NCBI GenBank assembly: GCA_029821515.1
Contig: JALGTD010000109.1
Location: forward strand, 1-8,871
DNA: 8,871 bases
Direction: 5' to 3'
Source: Candidatus Zipacnadia bacterium
GTDB taxonomy: Bacteria; Armatimonadota; Zipacnadia; Zipacnadales; Zipacnadaceae
A program made the translations under genes and the position numbers. Of the stretch, positions 6,114 to 8,871 are shown in pieces (position 1 is the stretch's first letter; every line of letters begins with the position of its first letter). The notes below the pieces were generated by a model that saw nothing but the letters and a program-made list of their open reading frames with translations, searched no databases and was not told the origin of the DNA.

Positions 6114-6605
6114 CTATAAACTGGTGGGGTAGCGGCCAACTCCGCGCAATAGCAGCAGGCCGAACGCGACAGCACCAGCACCGATCACTAGGGCGATCCA
6201 GATTTGTCCATACCAGGGTCGGGGAATCCACAGTAGGCAGTCCTGAGTCGTCCAGGAGGCAGGCCAGCCCGCGGCGACCTTCAGGCTACCGTAGCGGATG
6301 AGCGTGGAGAGACCACCGACAAACATAAAGACGCCCAGTCTGTGGATCAGCCGCTGGGCAACCAGCAGGGCGAAAACAGTCAGCAATATGAGCAGGACTA
6401 CTTGGCTGCTTTGTTGGCTGGTGATGAGCCAGTCAGGAGCCTGGTGCAGTGCGTTCGGGGCGAAGTTGGCTGCCAGCGGGCTGATACCTAAGATGCGGTG
6501 GATGTAGAGGCTGGCCAGTGCCTGCAGATAGCCAAGCGCCACGGCGAAGGCACTCAACAGTGATAGACGGTTGTAGCCCCAGCTTAGTATCGGCTTAGTT
6601 TTCAT
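6114..6605 (-). CDS. Small polytopic membrane protein of unknown function
   Basis: A 163-residue protein with about four membrane helices (15-35, 67-85, 89-104, 133-154) and a hydrophilic loop at 40-66. The segments LGYLQALASLYIHRIL (24-39), YGSLKVAAGWPASWTTQD (105-122) and WIPRPWYGQIW (126-136) resemble, from memory, a family of uncharacterised membrane proteins with a conserved LK-x3-GWP followed by a W-(D)-x-L-x-x-IP-x-PW stretch. I cannot give a family name. The ATG (6605-6603) is the only likely start: the frame is open back to the valS stop codon 16 codons upstream, with no ATG, GTG or TTG between. No Shine-Dalgarno sequence precedes it; instead an AGGCG/CGCCT hairpin (6614-6626) sits there. 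It lies 48 bp after valS on the same strand and may be translated from the same mRNA. No catalytic residues can be assigned. Confidence 0.75.
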   Translation of the reverse strand: MKTKPILSWGYNRLSLLSAFAVALGYLQALASLYIHRILGISPLAANFAPNALHQAPDWLITSQQSSQVVLLILLTVFALLVAQRLIHRLGVFMFVGGLSTLIRYGSLKVAAGWPASWTTQDCLLWIPRPWYGQIWIALVIGAGAVAFGLLLLRGVGRYPTSL

Positions 6606-6653
6606 ACCGAGGGAGGCGGCTCGCCTTGTTTGTAATGAGTTTGTATGCCGTGC

Positions 6654-8871
6654 CTACCGTTCTACGGTGCTGAGGAGCTTGATCTGGTCTCGTAGTTTCT
6701 CCAGGTCTCGGTCAAATTCGGCCAGCTTGTCGCGTTCCTTATTGACGACTTCCTCGGGGGCCTTATTCAAAAAGTCGGAGTTTCCCAGCTTTCCTACACT
6801 GCGTTTACGCAGCTTCTCCAGTTCGTCGACCTCGCGGCGGATGCGCTTAATTTCTTCTTCAATATCAAGCGTCCCCGGCAGATGCAGGTAGATCTGCATA
6901 CCTTCGCTCACTGCTGAGAGGGCGTCCTGAGGTGGCTCGGCTGGGGCCGTCGCCAGATTCAGTTCTTCGACTGTGGCCAGCGAGGTGATCGCCTGTTGCT
7001 GGCTGGCGATAAGTGAGATTGTCTCGTCGTTGGGTGCTATGACAGTGGCATCCGCTGGCTGGCCCGGGTTGATGCTAAGCTCGGCGCGCAACGCCCGAAT
7101 CTGCGTTATTACTGTTTGGAGCAGGTTCATCTGCGCCTCGGCCTCTTCGTTGCGCCACTGCTCCTGCGACTGGGGATACGGCTGGTGGCTAATGGTCAGG
7201 CCCGACTGCGGAAGTCGTTGCCAGATCTCTTCAGTGATAAACGGCATAAACGGGTGGATTGTGCGCAGGATTTCGTCCAGTAATATGTGTAGGATTGTCT
7301 GCACGGTTCTTCGCTGCGGACTGTCCTCGTCCGCATACAGATCAATCTTGGCCAACTCGACGTACCAGTCACAGAATTCTCCCCAAACGTAATCATAGAT
7401 AGCCTCGGCGGCCTGCGCCAAGTTGTAGCCCGCAAGCTGGTGCTGTACTTCGGCCAGCATCCGGCTGTGCCGCGAGAGAATCCAGCGGTCGGCCAGCGAT
7501 AGCTGGGCACTTTGCAGATTCACTGGCTGGAAATCCTCTAAGTTCATAAGCACGAATCTGGAGGCGTTCCACAGCTTATTGCAAAAGTTACGGGCTCCGA
7601 CCAGGCGATCCGGCGAATAGGTCACGTCCTGGCCGTGGGTGATAAGCTGGCACAAGGCAAAGCGCATCGCATCAGCGCCGTACTCATCCATTAACCCAAT
7701 GGGATCAACTGCGTTGCCCCGGCTCTTGCTCATCTTCTGGCCGTGTTCGTCGCGGACCAGGCCGTGTAGGAAGACCTCACTGAATGGTTCCTGGCCGACC
7801 AGATGCTGGCCCATCATTATCATCCGGGCGACCCAGAAGTAGATGATGTCGTAACCGGTCACCAGCACCGAGGTGGGGTAAAAGTAGTCCAGTTCGGGAG
7901 TCTCGTCGGGCCAGCCCAGTGTGGAGAAGGGCCACAGCGCCGAGCTGAACCAGGTGTCTAGCACATCGGGGTCCTGCTGGATATTCTTACTGCCGCAGTG
8001 GGCGCACTGAGCAGGGTCTTGCCGCGCGCAAGTCTCTTGCCCGCAGTCCTGGCAGTACCACACAGGAATGGGATGGCCCCACCACAACTGGCGCGAGATG
8101 CACCAGTCCTGAATATTCTCCAGCCACTCGCGATAGACTTTCGTCCAGCGCTCGGGTATGAACCGCACCTGCCTGCTGTCCACCGCGGCCAGGCCCTTTT
8201 CGGCCAGCGGTGCCATCTTGACGAACCACTGCGTGGATACCAGTGGCTCGACCACTGTATTGCATCTCTGGCACCTGCCCGGTGTGTGCTGATAGTCTTC
8301 AATACGTTCCAGCAACCCCTGCTTTTGGAGGTCAGCTACAACCTGCTGGCGACATTCGTAGCGGTCCAGGCTGGCGTAGGGACCGGTCTCCTTGGTCATA
8401 TTGCCATCGCGGTTGATAACCAGGATGGAGGGCAAATTGTGGCGCTGGCCGATTTCCAGGTCATTGGGATCGTGGGCGGGAGTCACCTTCAGCGCGCCGG
8501 TGCCGAACTCCATATCAATGTAGTCGTCGGCCACAATCGGAATCTCTCGCCCCATCAGCGGCAGAATCACTGTCTGGCCGATCATCTCTTTGTACCGCTC
8601 ATCTTGCGGGTGGACGGCCACGGCGGTGTCGCCGAGCATCGTCTCCGGACGAGTGGTGGCCACCACCACGCCCGGGCCGCCATCGGGTTCAGGATAGCGG
8701 ATGTACCAGAGATGGCCCTGGACTAACTCACGTTCAACTTCCAGATCAGACAGCCCTGTACCGCAGCGCGGACACCAGTTGATCATCCGCGCCCCGCGAT
8801 AGATGAGCCCCTGCTCGTAGAGAGTGACAAAAGCCTCGCGCACCGCCCGCGAGAGCCCCTCGTCAAGAGTG
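6654..8871 (-). CDS. valS: Valyl-tRNA synthetase, N-terminus cut by window edge
   Basis: Class I aminoacyl-tRNA synthetase that charges tRNA-Val in the cytoplasm. The frame is open to the right edge (the first visible residues are TLDEGLSRAVREAF), so roughly the first 140 residues, including the HIGH motif, are missing; 738 residues are visible to the stop at 6654. Seen in order: the zinc-type CPRC (33-36); the editing domain with TTRPET (72-77) and GTGALKVTPAHDPND (123-137), which removes mischarged threonine; CQRC (200-203); a second Cys cluster CQDC (273-276) and CAHC (289-292) leading into DPDVLDTWFSSALWPFSTLGWP; and the KMSKS signature (379-383; bases 7722-7736) as GQKMSKSRGNAVDP. An anticodon-binding domain follows. 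The C-terminal coiled coil that contacts tRNA occupies roughly residues 668-738 and ends ...LLSTVER. All core elements in view are intact. Any T-box leader would lie outside the window. Confidence 0.97.
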   Translation of the reverse strand, partial: TLDEGLSRAVREAFVTLYEQGLIYRGARMINWCPRCGTGLSDLEVERELVQGHLWYIRYPEPDGGPGVVVATTRPETMLGDTAVAVHPQDERYKEMIGQTVILPLMGREIPIVADDYIDMEFGTGALKVTPAHDPNDLEIGQRHNLPSILVINRDGNMTKETGPYASLDRYECRQQVVADLQKQGLLERIEDYQHTPGRCQRCNTVVEPLVSTQWFVKMAPLAEKGLAAVDSRQVRFIPERWTKVYREWLENIQDWCISRQLWWGHPIPVWYCQDCGQETCARQDPAQCAHCGSKNIQQDPDVLDTWFSSALWPFSTLGWPDETPELDYFYPTSVLVTGYDIIYFWVARMIMMGQHLVGQEPFSEVFLHGLVRDEHGQKMSKSRGNAVDPIGLMDEYGADAMRFALCQLITHGQDVTYSPDRLVGARNFCNKLWNASRFVLMNLEDFQPVNLQSAQLSLADRWILSRHSRMLAEVQHQLAGYNLAQAAEAIYDYVWGEFCDWYVELAKIDLYADEDSPQRRTVQTILHILLDEILRTIHPFMPFITEEIWQRLPQSGLTISHQPYPQSQEQWRNEEAEAQMNLLQTVITQIRALRAELSINPGQPADATVIAPNDETISLIASQQQAITSLATVEELNLATAPAEPPQDALSAVSEGMQIYLHLPGTLDIEEEIKRIRREVDELEKLRKRSVGKLGNSDFLNKAPEEVVNKERDKLAEFDRDLEKLRDQIKLLSTVER

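Noticed and set aside
7998..8726. 242-codon open frame on the plus strand opposite valS
   Set aside because: It is antisense to a strongly conserved part of ValRS (editing and zinc regions). It has no Shine-Dalgarno context and no recognisable protein features, so it is a shadow frame.

Overview
The window is bacterial chromosomal DNA, moderately GC-rich by eye, densely coding, with frequent GTG starts. It holds housekeeping genes (clpC, valS) and, between them, four genes of a more accessory kind. There are no mobile elements, CRISPR arrays or rRNA/tRNA genes. A ClpC-type unfoldase with a ClpP-docking loop, a polytopic family-39-like glycosyltransferase next to an FAD oxidoreductase, and a small membrane protein of a type I associate with Chloroflexota and similar deep Gram-positive-like lineages make such a lineage plausible. 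The sequence alone does not prove the taxonomy.

Left half, plus strand. The 3' part of clpC (1-1869; the N domain lies off the left edge) ends in a strong intrinsic terminator (1896-1931). A 216-bp gap follows, with a candidate extended -10 promoter (2015-2043). This promoter could drive a two-gene unit: a multi-pass GT-C glycosyltransferase (2086-3630) and, 33 bp later, an FAD-dependent protoporphyrinogen-oxidase/UDP-galactopyranose-mutase-like oxidoreductase (3664-4971). The pair probably acts on a lipid-linked sugar or isoprenoid substrate at the membrane, but the substrate cannot be read from the sequence.

Right half, minus strand. The reading order is valS (6654 to beyond 8871; the N-terminus with the HIGH motif is off the right edge), then a small four-helix membrane protein (6114-6605), then a soluble orphan histidine kinase (4993-5850). 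The kinase has its own convincing promoter (6021-6049) and a leader of about 164 nt. The plus- and minus-strand blocks converge at 4972-4992 with only 21 bp between stop codons.

I did not find a clearly new multi-gene system. The points most worth a second look are: the shortened, acidic middle region of ClpC, which lacks the usual UVR-like adaptor motif; the histidine kinase, which keeps a PAS-to-kinase linker but no PAS domain and has a 12-bp tandem duplication just before its phosphorylated histidine; an apparent Asp-to-Gln change in the first loop of the glycosyltransferase; and the in-frame arrangement of valS and the membrane gene, separated by one TAG.
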